From Paracidovorax anthurii (lineage in GTDB: Bacteria > Pseudomonadota > Gammaproteobacteria > Burkholderiales > Burkholderiaceae_C): a stretch of DNA of 44,950 nt. Positions 6,674-15,349 of the stretch are shown here, in pieces (the stretch's first letter is position 1; every line of letters begins with the position of its first letter). Location of the stretch: NCBI RefSeq assembly GCF_003269065.1, contig NZ_QLTA01000042.1, forward strand, positions 1-44,950, read 5' to 3'. The notes below the pieces were generated by a model. The model was not told where the DNA came from. It did no database searches and saw nothing but the letters and a program-made list of their open reading frames with translations. The translations under genes were made by a program, and so were the position numbers.

Positions 6674-8044
6674 TCAGCGGATCAGGGCAAGGGTCATGTC
6701 CATGAGGTCGTTGGCCACGCCCACGACCTTCATGTTGGCCTCGTACATCTGGCGGTACTGGAGGAGGTTGATGGCTTCTTCGTCCAGGTTCACGCCGCTG
6801 GTGGACTTCCAGCTCTCCACCGCCTGGTTGCGCACCGTGGTGGCCGTGGTGATGGCCACCTGGTTCTGCCGGCTGTTCATGGCCAGGCGGCCGAGCAGCT
6901 GGGTGTGCGCGTCGCTCAGCAGCACGGAGCCCGTCGTGGTGAGCGAGACGGACTGGTTCTGCTGGGCCACGAGCCGGAGGAGGTTGCCGCTGTCGCCGGG
7001 CTGGGTGCTGTCGCTGGAGAAGGCGAGGTCCTGCGCCTTCACGTCGGTGCGCACCTGCAGGAGCCCGGAGCCGGGCGCCGTGTCGAAGAGCGGCTTGCCC
7101 GCCATGCCGTCCTGCGCGAAGCCGGCCGTGAGCTGGGTGTTGAAGGCGTCGCCGAACTGGCGGGCCATTTCGGCCAGGCTCTGGCGCAGGGGCAGCAGCT
7201 CCCGGCTCTCGAAATCCCCCAGCCCGCCCAGGCCGCCGCCCAGTCCCGTGGCGGGCAGGGTGAAGGTGTCGTTGACGAACTTCACCGTGGTGGACTGGGT
7301 GCCGTCGGCCAGCGTCTGCAGCGACAGCTGGCCCGCGAGGCTGCCCAGCACCAGCGGCTGGCCGCCGGGCAGGGTGACGTCGCGCGAGCCGTCCGCCTTG
7401 TCGAGCACCTGCACGCCGAGGATCTTGGCGAGTTCGTCGATCTTGTTGTCGCGCTCGTCGATCAGGCCCGAGACGCCCGATCCGGCGGTGGTCTGCGAGG
7501 CCACGATCTTCTCGTTGAGCTGGGCGATGCTGCCGAGCAGCGAGTTGGCTTCGTCCACCATGGCGCCGCGCTGCCGCGCGATGGACACGCGCTGGTTGTC
7601 GATGAGCTGCGCGGCCTGGTTGAAGCGTTGTGCCACGGCCTCGGCGGCGGTGAGCACCTGCTGCCGCAGCGGGGTGGAGGTGGGCTCGGTGGTGCTGGCG
7701 TTGAGCGCCGCGAAGAACGTGTCCAGGCCGTGGTCGATGTTGGCGGTGTCGTCGCCCAGCACCGATTCGAGCTGGGTGTAGTACTGCTGCGGCAGCGAAT
7801 ACTGGGCGAGGCCGGACTGGGACTTCCAGAGCTGCTGGCTCTTGTAGCTGTCGGCGAAGCGCAGCAGCGCCGACACCTCGACGCCGTTGCCGGGCGAGTT
7901 CTTGCGGCCCAGCGCGCCCACGGCCGAGAGCTGCACGCCCTGGCGGGTGTAGCCCTCGGTCATGGCGTTGGCGGTGTTCTGGCTGGAGACCGCCAGGGCG
8001 GCCTGCGCCGCCATGGCGCCGGACAGGGCGATGTTGGAGATCAT
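6674..8044 (-). CDS. flgK: flagellar hook-associated protein FlgK (lateral type)
   Basis: A 456-aa HAP1 that joins hook and filament. The N-terminus (ALSGAMAAQAALAVSSQNTAN, then AMTEGYTRQGVQLSAV) carries the rod/hook-protein signature. The body includes LLGSIAQLNEKI, GLIDERDNKIDEL and LGGLGDFESRELLPLRQSL. The C-terminal helix SGVNLDEEAINLLQYRQMYE is the family hallmark. Shorter than many FlgK proteins (about 550 aa), mostly in the variable middle, as in lateral systems. It lies between flgJ and flgL; the ATG at 8044 is clear. Confidence 0.94.
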   Translation of the reverse strand: MISNIALSGAMAAQAALAVSSQNTANAMTEGYTRQGVQLSAVGALGRKNSPGNGVEVSALLRFADSYKSQQLWKSQSGLAQYSLPQQYYTQLESVLGDDTANIDHGLDTFFAALNASTTEPTSTPLRQQVLTAAEAVAQRFNQAAQLIDNQRVSIARQRGAMVDEANSLLGSIAQLNEKIVASQTTAGSGVSGLIDERDNKIDELAKILGVQVLDKADGSRDVTLPGGQPLVLGSLAGQLSLQTLADGTQSTTVKFVNDTFTLPATGLGGGLGGLGDFESRELLPLRQSLAEMARQFGDAFNTQLTAGFAQDGMAGKPLFDTAPGSGLLQVRTDVKAQDLAFSSDSTQPGDSGNLLRLVAQQNQSVSLTTTGSVLLSDAHTQLLGRLAMNSRQNQVAITTATTVRNQAVESWKSTSGVNLDEEAINLLQYRQMYEANMKVVGVANDLMDMTLALIR

Positions 8045-8097
8045 GTTCGGTGTGCGGCGGTGGAGTCGATGGGCTGCGCCCGGGGCGGGCGTGGCGG

Positions 8098-8469
8098 TTA
8101 TCCGGGTAAGGCGACCGGATCGCCGTCCGGCTTAAGCGGCCCGGGCGCCGCCGGGGCCGCGGCGGCCTGAGCGGGCAGGAGCTGGCGCAGGATCACGTCG
8201 GCGATGCCGAAGGCCCGCTGGCCCGCGAGCGCGTCGGCCACCAGGGTGTCGGCCATGTCCAGCATGTCCTCGTTCACCCGGTTGCGGTAGATGCTGTCCT
8301 CGCTGGCCATCTCGCGCGTGCTCCGGCGCATGCCGCGCAGGGCCTCGGCGATGAAGAAGGCCTCGAACTTGCGCGCGGCCTCCTCGGTGCGCGCGCGCAG
8401 CACGGCGTCCTCGCCGGGGCCGGAGGAGGCGGCAGCGGCCGCGGAGGCGGGGTTCAGGGGCGTGGTCAT
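8098..8469 (-). CDS. flgJ: rod-cap protein FlgJ, single-domain (no muramidase)
   Basis: A 123-aa protein containing only the FlgJ rod-binding domain: KFEAFFIAEALRGMRRSTRE, NRVNEDMLDMADTLVADAL, and GQRAFGIADVILRQLLP. It would cap the growing rod in the periplasm. The C-terminal peptidoglycan hydrolase domain of the usual roughly 300-aa FlgJ is absent, and the chain ends in an Ala/Pro-rich tail. A separate gene at 15331-16113 encodes a FlgJ-type muramidase, so the two activities are split here. It sits between flgI and flgK. Confidence 0.9.
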   Translation of the reverse strand: MTTPLNPASAAAAASSGPGEDAVLRARTEEAARKFEAFFIAEALRGMRRSTREMASEDSIYRNRVNEDMLDMADTLVADALAGQRAFGIADVILRQLLPAQAAAAPAAPGPLKPDGDPVALPG

Positions 8470-8483
8470 GCGGGGGCCTGCGC

Positions 8484-9608
8484 TCAGATCACGACCAGCT
8501 CGCCCTCGATGGCGCCCGCCTGGTCGAGCGCCTGGAGGATGGCCATGATGTCGTCGGGCGAGGCGCCGATGCTGTTGATGCTGTCCACGATGGTCTGCAG
8601 GCTGGTGCCCGCGGGCAGGTTGAACATGTGGCCGTTGCCCTGCTCCACGCTCACCTGCGAGCGCGGCACCACGGCCGTCTGGCCCTGGCTGAAGGGGCCG
8701 GGCTGGCTCACGGCCGGCTGCTCGGAGATGACCACCTTGAGGCTGCCGTGCGACACGGCGGCCGGCTTGACCCGCACGCCCTCGGCGATCACCACCGTGC
8801 CGGTGCGCGAATTGAGGATCACCCGGGGCACCTCGGTGCCCACGTCGATGGGCAGGGCCTGCAGGGCGGCCACGAAGCTCACGCGCTGGTTGGGGCTGGC
8901 GGGCGCGCGCACTTCCACCGTGGTGGCGCTGCGGGCGCTGGCGATCTCGCCGTAGCGGCGGTTGATGGTCGTCACGATGTTGGCGGCGGTCTGGAAATGC
9001 GGGCGCCGCAGGCTGAGCTGCACGGTATCGCCGCTGTCGAAATCGCTCTCGATCTCGCGCTCGACGGTCGCGCCGTTGGGCACGCGGCCCGAGGTGGGGG
9101 TGTTGATGGTCACGCTGGAGCCGCTGCCGCCCTGCGCGGACACGCCCGACACCACGAGGTTGCCCTGGGCCAGCGCGTAGATCTCGCCGTCGGCCGCGCG
9201 CAGCGGGGTGAGCAGCAGCACGCCGCCGCGCAGGTTCTTGGCGTCGCCCATCGAGGAGACCGTCACGTCGATGGTCTGGCCCTTGCGGTAGCCCGGCGGG
9301 AAGGTGGCGCTCACCATCACCGTGGCCACGTTCTTGAGCGTGGCGCTGGTGCCCTCGGGCATCTTCACGCCGAACTGCTTGAGCATGTTGCCCACCGACT
9401 GCCCCGCGAACCGGACCTGCGTGCTGTCGCCGCTGCCGCGCAGGCCGACCACGAGGCCGTAGCCGATGAGCTGGTTCTCGCGCACGCCCTCGACATGCAC
9501 GAGGTTGCGCAGGGGTTGTTCGGTGCGCGTGGCCGCGTGCGGCACGGCGGGCGCGGCCAGCGCGAGCAGGGCGGCCAGCAGGGAGAGGAGGCGGGAGGGC
9601 ATGGGCAT
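8484..9608 (-). CDS. flgI: flagellar P-ring protein FlgI
   Basis: A 374-aa precursor with a Sec signal peptide (RLLSLLAALLALAAPAVPHA) followed by mature FlgI sequence: NQLIGYGLVVGLRGSGDSTQ, LKNVATVMVSATFPP, GQTIDVTVSSMGDAKNLRGG, RVILNSRTGTVVIAEGVRV, and a C-terminus with MAILQALDQAGAIEGELVVI. It assembles the periplasmic P ring around the rod. The start is either the ATG at 9608 or the one two codons later at 9602. Length is normal and it follows flgH by 23 bp. Confidence 0.95.
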   Translation of the reverse strand: MPMPSRLLSLLAALLALAAPAVPHAATRTEQPLRNLVHVEGVRENQLIGYGLVVGLRGSGDSTQVRFAGQSVGNMLKQFGVKMPEGTSATLKNVATVMVSATFPPGYRKGQTIDVTVSSMGDAKNLRGGVLLLTPLRAADGEIYALAQGNLVVSGVSAQGGSGSSVTINTPTSGRVPNGATVEREIESDFDSGDTVQLSLRRPHFQTAANIVTTINRRYGEIASARSATTVEVRAPASPNQRVSFVAALQALPIDVGTEVPRVILNSRTGTVVIAEGVRVKPAAVSHGSLKVVISEQPAVSQPGPFSQGQTAVVPRSQVSVEQGNGHMFNLPAGTSLQTIVDSINSIGASPDDIMAILQALDQAGAIEGELVVI

Positions 9609-9631
9609 GGCGGGGCGTCGCGGCGACGGGG

Positions 9632-10303
9632 TCAGAAGGGCATCCAGGGGCTCACGAAGAAGCGCGAGAGCCAGCCCGCGCTGTTCGCGTCGGCCAGCGT
9701 GCCCCGGCCGGAGTACACGATGTTGGCGTTGGCGATGCGCTGGGACGAGACGCGGTTCTCGGTGTCGATGTCGCCCGCGCGCACGTAGCCCGTCACGCGG
9801 ATGAGTTCCTCGCCCTGGTTCAGGTAGAGGCTTTTTTCTCCCTGGATCAGCAGCAGGCCGTTGGGCAGCACGCGGTGGACGATCACCGTGATCGCGCCCT
9901 GCAGCGTGTTCTGCTGGGTGCTGGAGGAGCTGCCGTTGAACGTGTTGGAGGCCCCGGCGCTGATGTCGGTCTTGATGGAATTGCCGGCGATGACCGTGGG
10001 GCTGATGCCCAGGCTGCTTTCCTTGCCGAACTGGGTGCCGGCGCGCTTGCTGGCCTGGGTGGTTTCCTGCAGCACCACCGTGAGCACGTCTCCCGGCCGG
10101 AACGCCCGGCTGTCGGAGGTGAGCAGCCACGGGGTCTGCGGCGCGTACACCCCGCCGCCGCTGCGGCCGGCCGCCTGGGCCGGGGGCTGCGGGAACGGCT
10201 CGACGAACTGCGGCTGCGGTGGCTGCGGCGGCTCCATCGCGGCGCAGCCGGCCAGCAGGAGCGCGGCGCCTGCGGCGAGAAGGAGCGGGCCGGGGCGCGC
10301 CAT
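9632..10303 (-). CDS. flgH: flagellar L-ring lipoprotein FlgH
   Basis: A 223-aa outer-membrane L-ring lipoprotein. The signal peptide ends in the lipobox LAGC (Cys20). Family motifs: FRPGDVLTVVLQETTQASK, ITVIVHRVLPNGLLLIQGEK, LNQGEELIRVTGYVR and the end of the chain NIVYSGRGTLADANSAGWLSR. The ATG at 10303 overlaps the flgG stop codon by one base, indicating translational coupling. Confidence 0.95.
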   Translation of the reverse strand: MARPGPLLLAAGAALLLAGCAAMEPPQPPQPQFVEPFPQPPAQAAGRSGGGVYAPQTPWLLTSDSRAFRPGDVLTVVLQETTQASKRAGTQFGKESSLGISPTVIAGNSIKTDISAGASNTFNGSSSSTQQNTLQGAITVIVHRVLPNGLLLIQGEKSLYLNQGEELIRVTGYVRAGDIDTENRVSSQRIANANIVYSGRGTLADANSAGWLSRFFVSPWMPF

Positions 10304-11091
10304 CACCGTGCCGCCTGCGCGAGGTACTGCATCATGTTGTCGGCGGCGGAGAGCACCTTGGTGTTCATCTCGTAGGTGCGCTGGGCGGCGATCATGTCCA
10401 CCATCTCCTCCACCACCTGCACGTTGGAGCCTTCGAGCGCGCCCTGCTTGAGCTTGCCCAGCGCGTTCTCGCCCGGGGCGCCCTCGGTGGGCGCGCCGCT
10501 GGCGGCGGTCTCCAGGTAGAGGTTGCCGCCCAGGGCGCGCAGGCCCGAGGGGTTGAGGAAGCTCACGAGGTTGATCTGGCCGAGCTGCGTGGGGGCCGTG
10601 GCGCCGGGCACGGTGGCCGAGACCACGCCGTTCTCGCCGATGTTCACGGCCGTGGCGTTGGCCGGCACGGTGATCTCCGGCAGCAGGGGCAGGCCCTGCG
10701 CGGTCACCAGGCGCCCTTCGGCGTTCACCTGCAACTGGCCGGCGCGGGTGTAGGCCGTGTCGCCGTTGGCCTGCTGCACCTGCAGGAAGCCCAGGCCGAT
10801 GATGGCCACGTCCAGTTGCTGGCCCGTGGTCTGCAGCGGGCCTTCGGTGAAGGTCTTCTGCGTGCCCAGCAGGCGCGTGCCCGTGCCCAGCTGCACGCCC
10901 GAGGGCGTGACGGTGTTGGTGTCGTTCTGCGCGCCGGGCTGCTTTTCGACCTGGTAGAACATGTCCTCGAACACGACGCGGTCGCGCTTGAAGCCGGTGG
11001 TGTTCACGTTGGCGAGGTTGTTGGCGATGGCCTGGAGCTTGGCGTCCTGGGCCTGCACGCCGGTCTTGCTGACCCACATGGCGGGATTCAT
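10303..11091 (-). CDS. flgG: distal rod protein FlgG
   Basis: A 262-aa distal rod protein. N-terminus MWVSKTGVQAQDAKLQAIAN with NNLANVNTTGFKRDRVVFED is the rod signature. QPGAQ and ATGTRLLGTQKTFTEGPLQ-like spacing leads to the DVAIIGLGFLQVQ core. The C-terminus has LEGSNVQVVEEMVDMIAAQR and YEMNTKVLSAADNMMQYL. Length equals the usual FlgG. It follows flgF with about 50 bp between and is coupled to flgH. Confidence 0.95.
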   Translation of the reverse strand: MNPAMWVSKTGVQAQDAKLQAIANNLANVNTTGFKRDRVVFEDMFYQVEKQPGAQNDTNTVTPSGVQLGTGTRLLGTQKTFTEGPLQTTGQQLDVAIIGLGFLQVQQANGDTAYTRAGQLQVNAEGRLVTAQGLPLLPEITVPANATAVNIGENGVVSATVPGATAPTQLGQINLVSFLNPSGLRALGGNLYLETAASGAPTEGAPGENALGKLKQGALEGSNVQVVEEMVDMIAAQRTYEMNTKVLSAADNMMQYLAQAAR

Positions 11092-11140
11092 GGTGTTTCT
11101 CCTGGTGTTCGGTGCGGGGTGTTCGGGGGCGGTGCTGCGC

Positions 11141-11881
11141 TCACTCGCGCAGCAGGCGGTTGCCGCTCTCGGCCATGCCGTCGGCGCTGCGGTAGAGCTT
11201 CATCTGGACCTCGAACTCGCGGCTGATGTCCATCACGGCCACCATCTCCTCGACGGCCGAGACGTTGCTGCCCTCCAGGTGCGCCGGGCGCAGGCGCACG
11301 GTGTCGTCCGCCGGCAGGGCCTCGCCCGAGCGCGCGACGATGAGGCCCGCGGTGTTCTTGGTCACGTCGCCGGGCGCCGGGTTGACGAGCTTGAGCCGGT
11401 CCACCACCTGCAGCGTCTGCTGCCCGGGGTTCTGCACCAGCACGCTGCCGTCCTCGCCGATGGCGATGCGCTCGTACTGCGGCACCACGATGGGGCCGCC
11501 CTCGCCGAGCACCGGGCGGCCGTTCACGGTGAGCGTGCCCTCGGCGTCGATGTCGAAATGCCCGGCGCGCGTGTAGGCCTCCTGCACCTGTCCGGCGCCG
11601 CCCTGCCATTCCACCGCGAAGTAGCCCGGGCCCGCGATGGCCGCGTCCAGGTCGCGGCCGGTGGCGCGCACGGCGCCCTCGCGGGCGGACACGGCCTGGG
11701 CCTGCATGCGGCTCATGTGCCGGCTGTCGTAGCCGTAGCCGGGCACGGTGTCGGAGGTGGCCTGCTCCAGGTTGGCGCGGAAGCCCGCCGTCTCCAGGTT
11801 GGCCAGGTTGTTGGCGTGCACCTGCTGGGCGCGCAGCGAGCGCTCCGCGCCGCTCATCACGGTGTAGATCAGTGCGTCCAT
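11141..11881 (-). CDS. flgF: proximal rod protein FlgF
   Basis: A 246-aa proximal rod protein. It starts MDALIYTVMSGAERSLRAQQ, followed by VHANNLANLETAGFRANLEQ. The middle contains RDLDAAIAGPGYFAVEW and AYTRAGHFDIDAEGTLTVN. The C-terminus has HLEGSNVSAVEEMVAVMDIS and SREFEVQMKLYRSADG. These features and the place between flgE and flgG identify FlgF rather than FlgG. Confidence 0.94.
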   Translation of the reverse strand: MDALIYTVMSGAERSLRAQQVHANNLANLETAGFRANLEQATSDTVPGYGYDSRHMSRMQAQAVSAREGAVRATGRDLDAAIAGPGYFAVEWQGGAGQVQEAYTRAGHFDIDAEGTLTVNGRPVLGEGGPIVVPQYERIAIGEDGSVLVQNPGQQTLQVVDRLKLVNPAPGDVTKNTAGLIVARSGEALPADDTVRLRPAHLEGSNVSAVEEMVAVMDISREFEVQMKLYRSADGMAESGNRLLRE

Positions 11882-11894
11882 GGCGGCCCGGGCG

Positions 11895-13097
11895 TCAGAT
11901 CGCCTGCATCAGCGACTGCACCATGGCGCTCTGCGTGGAGATCACCTTGGTGTTGGCCTGGTAGTTGCGCTGCGCCGTCATCAGCATCACGAGCTGCGTG
12001 GACATGTCCACGTTGGACTGCTCCAGCGAGCCCGACTTGAGCGTGCCCGCGATGCCGGTGCCCGGCGTGGAGAACACCGGGCTGCCCGAGGCGGTGGAGG
12101 CGGTCCAGGCGGTGTCGCTCACGGGGGCGAGCCCTTCCTCGTTCGGGAAGGTGGCCAGCGCGATCGTGCCGGCGCTCTGTTTCATGCCGTTGCTGTAGAT
12201 GCCCATCACGGCGCCGGTCTCGTCGATCTGCACGCCCGTGAGCACGCCGGAGGCGTAGCCGTTGGCGGCGTTGGTCAGCGTGGTGGTCGCGCCGCCGAAC
12301 TGGGTGGTGCCCGTGTAGTCGATGGCCACGGTGAGCGCGTCCGCGCCGGCGATGGTGGGGATGGCGAGGCTCACCGGGCCGGTGGGGGCCGTGAGCTGCC
12401 CCTTGGTGTCGAACGTCATGTCCGTGGTGGTGGTCTGCGCCGTGCCGTCGAAGCTGTAGTGCACCGTCACGCCGGCGGCCGTTTTCACGAAGTACTGCGA
12501 CACGGTGTGCTTCGTGCCCAGGGAGTCGTACACCACGGTGGAAGCGGTGCCGTTGTAGCTCTGCGCGTTGGTGGCGTCGAACGTGGCCACGGTGGGCACC
12601 GTCCAGTCCGAGGAGAGGTTGCCCACGTAGCGCAGCGTGCTCGTGGCCTGCGCCGAGATCTGGCCGTCGCGCAGCTTCAGGTCGCCCATGGCGCCGAGCG
12701 TGCCTTCCACGGGGCGGCCCGCGGTGTCGTACACCTGCGCGTAGCCCTGCAGGCGGCGGCCGAAGCTGTCCACCACGTAGCCGCTGGTGTCGGTGCCGAA
12801 GATGCCCACGCGGGTGTACACGGTCTCGCCGGCGGTGCTGCGCGTCATGAAGAAGCCGCGGCCCTGGATCATCGCGTCGAGGTCGCGGCCGGTGTTCTGT
12901 GCGTTGCCGCCCAGGGCGATGGACTGGGTGGTGGAACCCACCTCCACGCCCATGGCCTGCTGGCCGGCGTACAGGGAGGAGAAGTTCGCGCGGTTGGACT
13001 TGTAGCCGTAGGTGCCGGTGTTGGCGAGGTTGTGGCTGATGGTCTCCAGCTGGTCGTTGATGGCGGAGAGGCCGGACAGTGCGATATCGAAGCTCAT
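11895..13097 (-). CDS. flgE: flagellar hook protein FlgE
   Basis: A 400-aa hook subunit. The N-terminus has MSFDIALSGLSAINDQLETI and ISHNLANTGTYGYKSNRANF, followed by the FlgE core (GRDLDAMIQGRGFFMTRST, YTRVGIFGTDTSGYVVDSFG, RRLQGYAQVYDTAGRPVEG). The C-terminus is KSGSLEQSNVDMSTQLVMLM, then TAQRNYQANTKVISTQSAMV. Length is normal. It lies 13 bp from flgD, which encodes its assembly scaffold. Confidence 0.95.
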   Translation of the reverse strand: MSFDIALSGLSAINDQLETISHNLANTGTYGYKSNRANFSSLYAGQQAMGVEVGSTTQSIALGGNAQNTGRDLDAMIQGRGFFMTRSTAGETVYTRVGIFGTDTSGYVVDSFGRRLQGYAQVYDTAGRPVEGTLGAMGDLKLRDGQISAQATSTLRYVGNLSSDWTVPTVATFDATNAQSYNGTASTVVYDSLGTKHTVSQYFVKTAAGVTVHYSFDGTAQTTTTDMTFDTKGQLTAPTGPVSLAIPTIAGADALTVAIDYTGTTQFGGATTTLTNAANGYASGVLTGVQIDETGAVMGIYSNGMKQSAGTIALATFPNEEGLAPVSDTAWTASTASGSPVFSTPGTGIAGTLKSGSLEQSNVDMSTQLVMLMTAQRNYQANTKVISTQSAMVQSLMQAI

Positions 13098-13110
13098 GGC
13101 GGAAGTCCTT

Positions 13111-13791
13111 TCAGCGGGTGGTGGAGCCCTGGTGGCCCAGGAAACTGGTGATGTCGGAGGAGGCGACCGGCCCGACGCCCGTCACGTCCAGCAGCGGGGC
13201 GCCGCTGGCGTCGAAGTGCAGGCGCGTGATCTGCCCGCGCAGCTGCGCCTGGGGCGTCTCGCCGCCCTGGGCCTGCACGGCGATCTGGTAGGTGCCGGCG
13301 GGCAGCCCCAGGGTCGCGGGATCGAGCGTGAAATCCACGGCGCCGGCGGCCCGGGAGCCCAGGGAGACGCGGTGGGCCTGGCCGTCGCTGCCGGTGAGCA
13401 CCAGCGTGGCCTCGGAGGTCGGGCCCGAGAGCGTGAAGCTGCCCTGCACGGCCTCGGTGCCGAGCGTGACCGCACTGGCGTTGACCGTGACCGTGGAGCC
13501 CACCTGGTTGCCCATGGCCAGCACCTGCAGGCTGTAGAGCATGTTGCTCGTGGCGCTGTTCTGGCTCACGAGTTTCTGCAGCGCCTCGTTCTGGCTGAGC
13601 TGGCTCAGCTGCGTCACGAACTGGTCCGGATCGCTGGGTTCGAGCGGGTTCTGGTTCTGGATCTGCGCCACGAGCAGCTTCAGGAACATGTCGGACATGC
13701 CCGAGGCGCTGTTGGCCGTGACCGGCGCGGTGGCGGCCGTGCCCGTATAGGGCGAGGCGGTGGTGGAAGAGGAGGAGGTCGTGGTGGTCAT
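13111..13791 (-). CDS. flgD: hook-capping scaffold FlgD
   Basis: A 226-aa hook assembly scaffold. After a Ser/Thr-rich start comes the conserved FLKLLVAQIQNQNPLEPSDP segment with DQFVTQLSQLSQNEALQKLV. A C-terminal Ig/FlgD-like beta domain follows (EATLVLTGSDGQAHRVSLGS, GLPAGTYQIAVQAQGGETPQ). It is discarded after hook completion. It lies 4 bp from the flgC start in the same operon. Confidence 0.94.
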   Translation of the reverse strand: MTTTTSSSSTTASPYTGTAATAPVTANSASGMSDMFLKLLVAQIQNQNPLEPSDPDQFVTQLSQLSQNEALQKLVSQNSATSNMLYSLQVLAMGNQVGSTVTVNASAVTLGTEAVQGSFTLSGPTSEATLVLTGSDGQAHRVSLGSRAAGAVDFTLDPATLGLPAGTYQIAVQAQGGETPQAQLRGQITRLHFDASGAPLLDVTGVGPVASSDITSFLGHQGSTTR

Positions 13792-13795
13792 GGCA

Positions 13796-14215
13796 TCAGC
13801 CTTCGCCGAGGCGCAGCAGGGACTGCTGCATGGATTTCACGCGCACCATCACCTCGACGTTCGTCTCGAACGCGCGGGAGGCGGCCATCATGTCGGTCAT
13901 CTCGGCGACGGTGTTCACGTTGGGGTAGAACACCTCGCCGTTCTCGTTGGCCAGCGGGTGGCCGGGCTCGTGCATGCGGCGCACCGGCTCGGTGCTCTGC
14001 ACCACGTCCAGCACCTGCACGCGGGCACCGGGCTGGTCGCCCGACGCATCGCCGCCCATCACGGCGGCGAACACGGGCTTGCGGGCGTGGTAGGCCGCTT
14101 CCTCGGTGCCGGCGGCGGTCTGCGCGTTGGCGAGGTTGCTGGCGATGGTGTTGAGGCGCACGGTCTGTGCGGCCATGGCCGAGCCGGCGATCTGGGCGAT
14201 GTCGCGGAATGCCAT
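13796..14215 (-). CDS. flgC: proximal rod protein FlgC
   Basis: A 139-aa proximal rod protein: AGSAMAAQTVRLNTIASNLA, NAQTAAGTEEAAYHARKPVF, NGEVFYPNVNTVAEMTDMMA and SRAFETNVEVMVRVKSMQQS are the FlgC hallmarks at normal spacing. The ATG at 14215 lies 2 bp after the flgB stop, so the two are almost certainly translated together. Confidence 0.95.
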   Translation of the reverse strand: MAFRDIAQIAGSAMAAQTVRLNTIASNLANAQTAAGTEEAAYHARKPVFAAVMGGDASGDQPGARVQVLDVVQSTEPVRRMHEPGHPLANENGEVFYPNVNTVAEMTDMMAASRAFETNVEVMVRVKSMQQSLLRLGEG

Positions 14216-14217
14216 GG

Positions 14218-14580
14218 TCACTGCCCCGTGATGGCCTTCGAGAGGCCCTTGATCTTCATGTTGATGAACGTGAGGCTGGCCTGGAAGTCCGCGGCGTTCT
14301 GGCTGAACGCCGCCTGCTCCACGCCCAGCTCCACCGTGTTGCCGTCCTGCGAGGCGCCGTAGGGCACGCGGTACTTCGCGTCGGCACCGTCCAGGTCGGG
14401 CAGGTCGCCGCCGTCCTCGGCCACCACGCTCTGCAGGGCGGCGCGGAAGTCGATGTCGCGCGCCTGGTAGCCCGGCGTGCTCTCGTTGGCGATGTTGGAG
14501 GCCAGGACCCTGGTGCGTTCCGCCCGCAGTCTGAGGGTATCCTGATGGACGCCCAAGGCTTTGTGGAAATCGATACTCAT
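14218..14580 (-). CDS. flgB: proximal rod protein FlgB
   Basis: A 120-aa rod protein and the first gene of the leftward axial operon flgB-C-D-E-F-G-H-I-J-K-L-lafW. Motifs: RAERTRVLASNIANESTPGY, QARDIDFRAALQSV, and the C-terminal QNAADFQASLTFINMKIKGL. An AAGGAG lies 6 nt before the ATG. The ATG overlaps, head to head, the first possible ATG of the divergent flgA. I see no clear sigma-54 or sigma-28 box in the 100 bp upstream. Confidence 0.93.
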   Translation of the reverse strand: MSIDFHKALGVHQDTLRLRAERTRVLASNIANESTPGYQARDIDFRAALQSVVAEDGGDLPDLDGADAKYRVPYGASQDGNTVELGVEQAAFSQNAADFQASLTFINMKIKGLSKAITGQ

Positions 14581-15349
14581 GTGCGCTCCTTATGAGAGGT
14601 GGTCCGGCCTCGGACCGGTGTGGTGTGCCGCCGTGCTGGCGTGCGGGTTCACGGGGGCCTCCGCGCAGCCCGCTGCCGCATCCCTGCCCGCGCCGGTGGG
14701 CAAGGCCGTGCGGCAGTACCTGGCCGAGCAGGCCCGGGCGCGGGGGCTGGACGCGGTGGAATTCGAGATCGCCCCGGTCGGCGCCGTGCCGGAGTGGCCG
14801 GACTGCAAGGGCCCGCTCGGGGTCGATGGAACCGACGTGCGGCGGCTGTCGCGCATCCGCGTCTCGGTGTCCTGTGCGGACCCCGCGCGGCCCTGGCGCG
14901 AGGACTGGACGCTGCGCGTGGACGCGCGCGCCGACGTGGTGATCGCCTCCGCCCCCGTGGCCGCGCAGCGGCCCATCACGGCCCAGGACGTGGCAATGGA
15001 GTCGCGGCCCCTGCAGACCTTCGAGGACGGCACGTCCGACATCGACGCCGTCGTCGGCCAGACCAGCCGCAGGCCCCTGCGGCCCGGGCAGGTCGTCGTG
15101 CCGCGGTACCTCGACGCGCCGCTGCTGGTGCGCAAGTCGCAGCCCGTGACCATCGCCGTGCGGCGCGCGGGCGTGGAGGTCAACGGTGCCGGCGAGGCGC
15201 TCGCGCCCGGCGCGCTCGGCGAGACGGTGCGCGTGCGCAATATCGGCAGCGGCAAGGTCATCCAGGCCCGCGTGGTGGGCGAGGGCCTGGTCGAGCCGGT
15301 GGATGTCGGGGCCATGGCTGCTCCTTCCCCTCAGTCGCCGGTGCGCTGA
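14579..15349 (+). CDS. flgA: P-ring assembly chaperone FlgA
   Basis: Up to 256 aa. A hydrophobic secretion signal (VWCAAVLACGFTGASA) precedes the mature chain. The C-terminal SAF-type domain is clear: AQRPITAQDVAMESRPL, RPLRPGQVVVPRYLDAPLLV, KSQPVTIAVRRAGVEVNGAG, and LGETVRVRNIGSGKVIQARV. It is a periplasmic chaperone for FlgI polymerisation. The ATG at 14579 overlaps the flgB start codon and has no Shine-Dalgarno; a GTG at 14618 would give a more compact signal peptide and leave room for promoters, so the start is uncertain. The 3' end overlaps the muramidase gene by 19 bp in converging orientation. Confidence 0.88.
   Translation: MCAPYERWSGLGPVWCAAVLACGFTGASAQPAAASLPAPVGKAVRQYLAEQARARGLDAVEFEIAPVGAVPEWPDCKGPLGVDGTDVRRLSRIRVSVSCADPARPWREDWTLRVDARADVVIASAPVAAQRPITAQDVAMESRPLQTFEDGTSDIDAVVGQTSRRPLRPGQVVVPRYLDAPLLVRKSQPVTIAVRRAGVEVNGAGEALAPGALGETVRVRNIGSGKVIQARVVGEGLVEPVDVGAMAAPSPQSPVR
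14601..14616. repeat. inverted repeat at the flgB/flgA divergence
   Basis: GGTCCG-GCCT-CGGACC, a perfect 6-bp dyad 20 bp upstream of the flgB start. It falls inside the longest reading of flgA. Possible operator or mRNA hairpin; no match to a known regulator is claimed. Confidence 0.35.

Noticed and set aside
14581-14700. TGGCGTGCGGGTTCAC upstream of flgB as a sigma-54 promoter
   Set aside because: It lacks the invariant GC at -12 and points toward flgA, inside its coding region.
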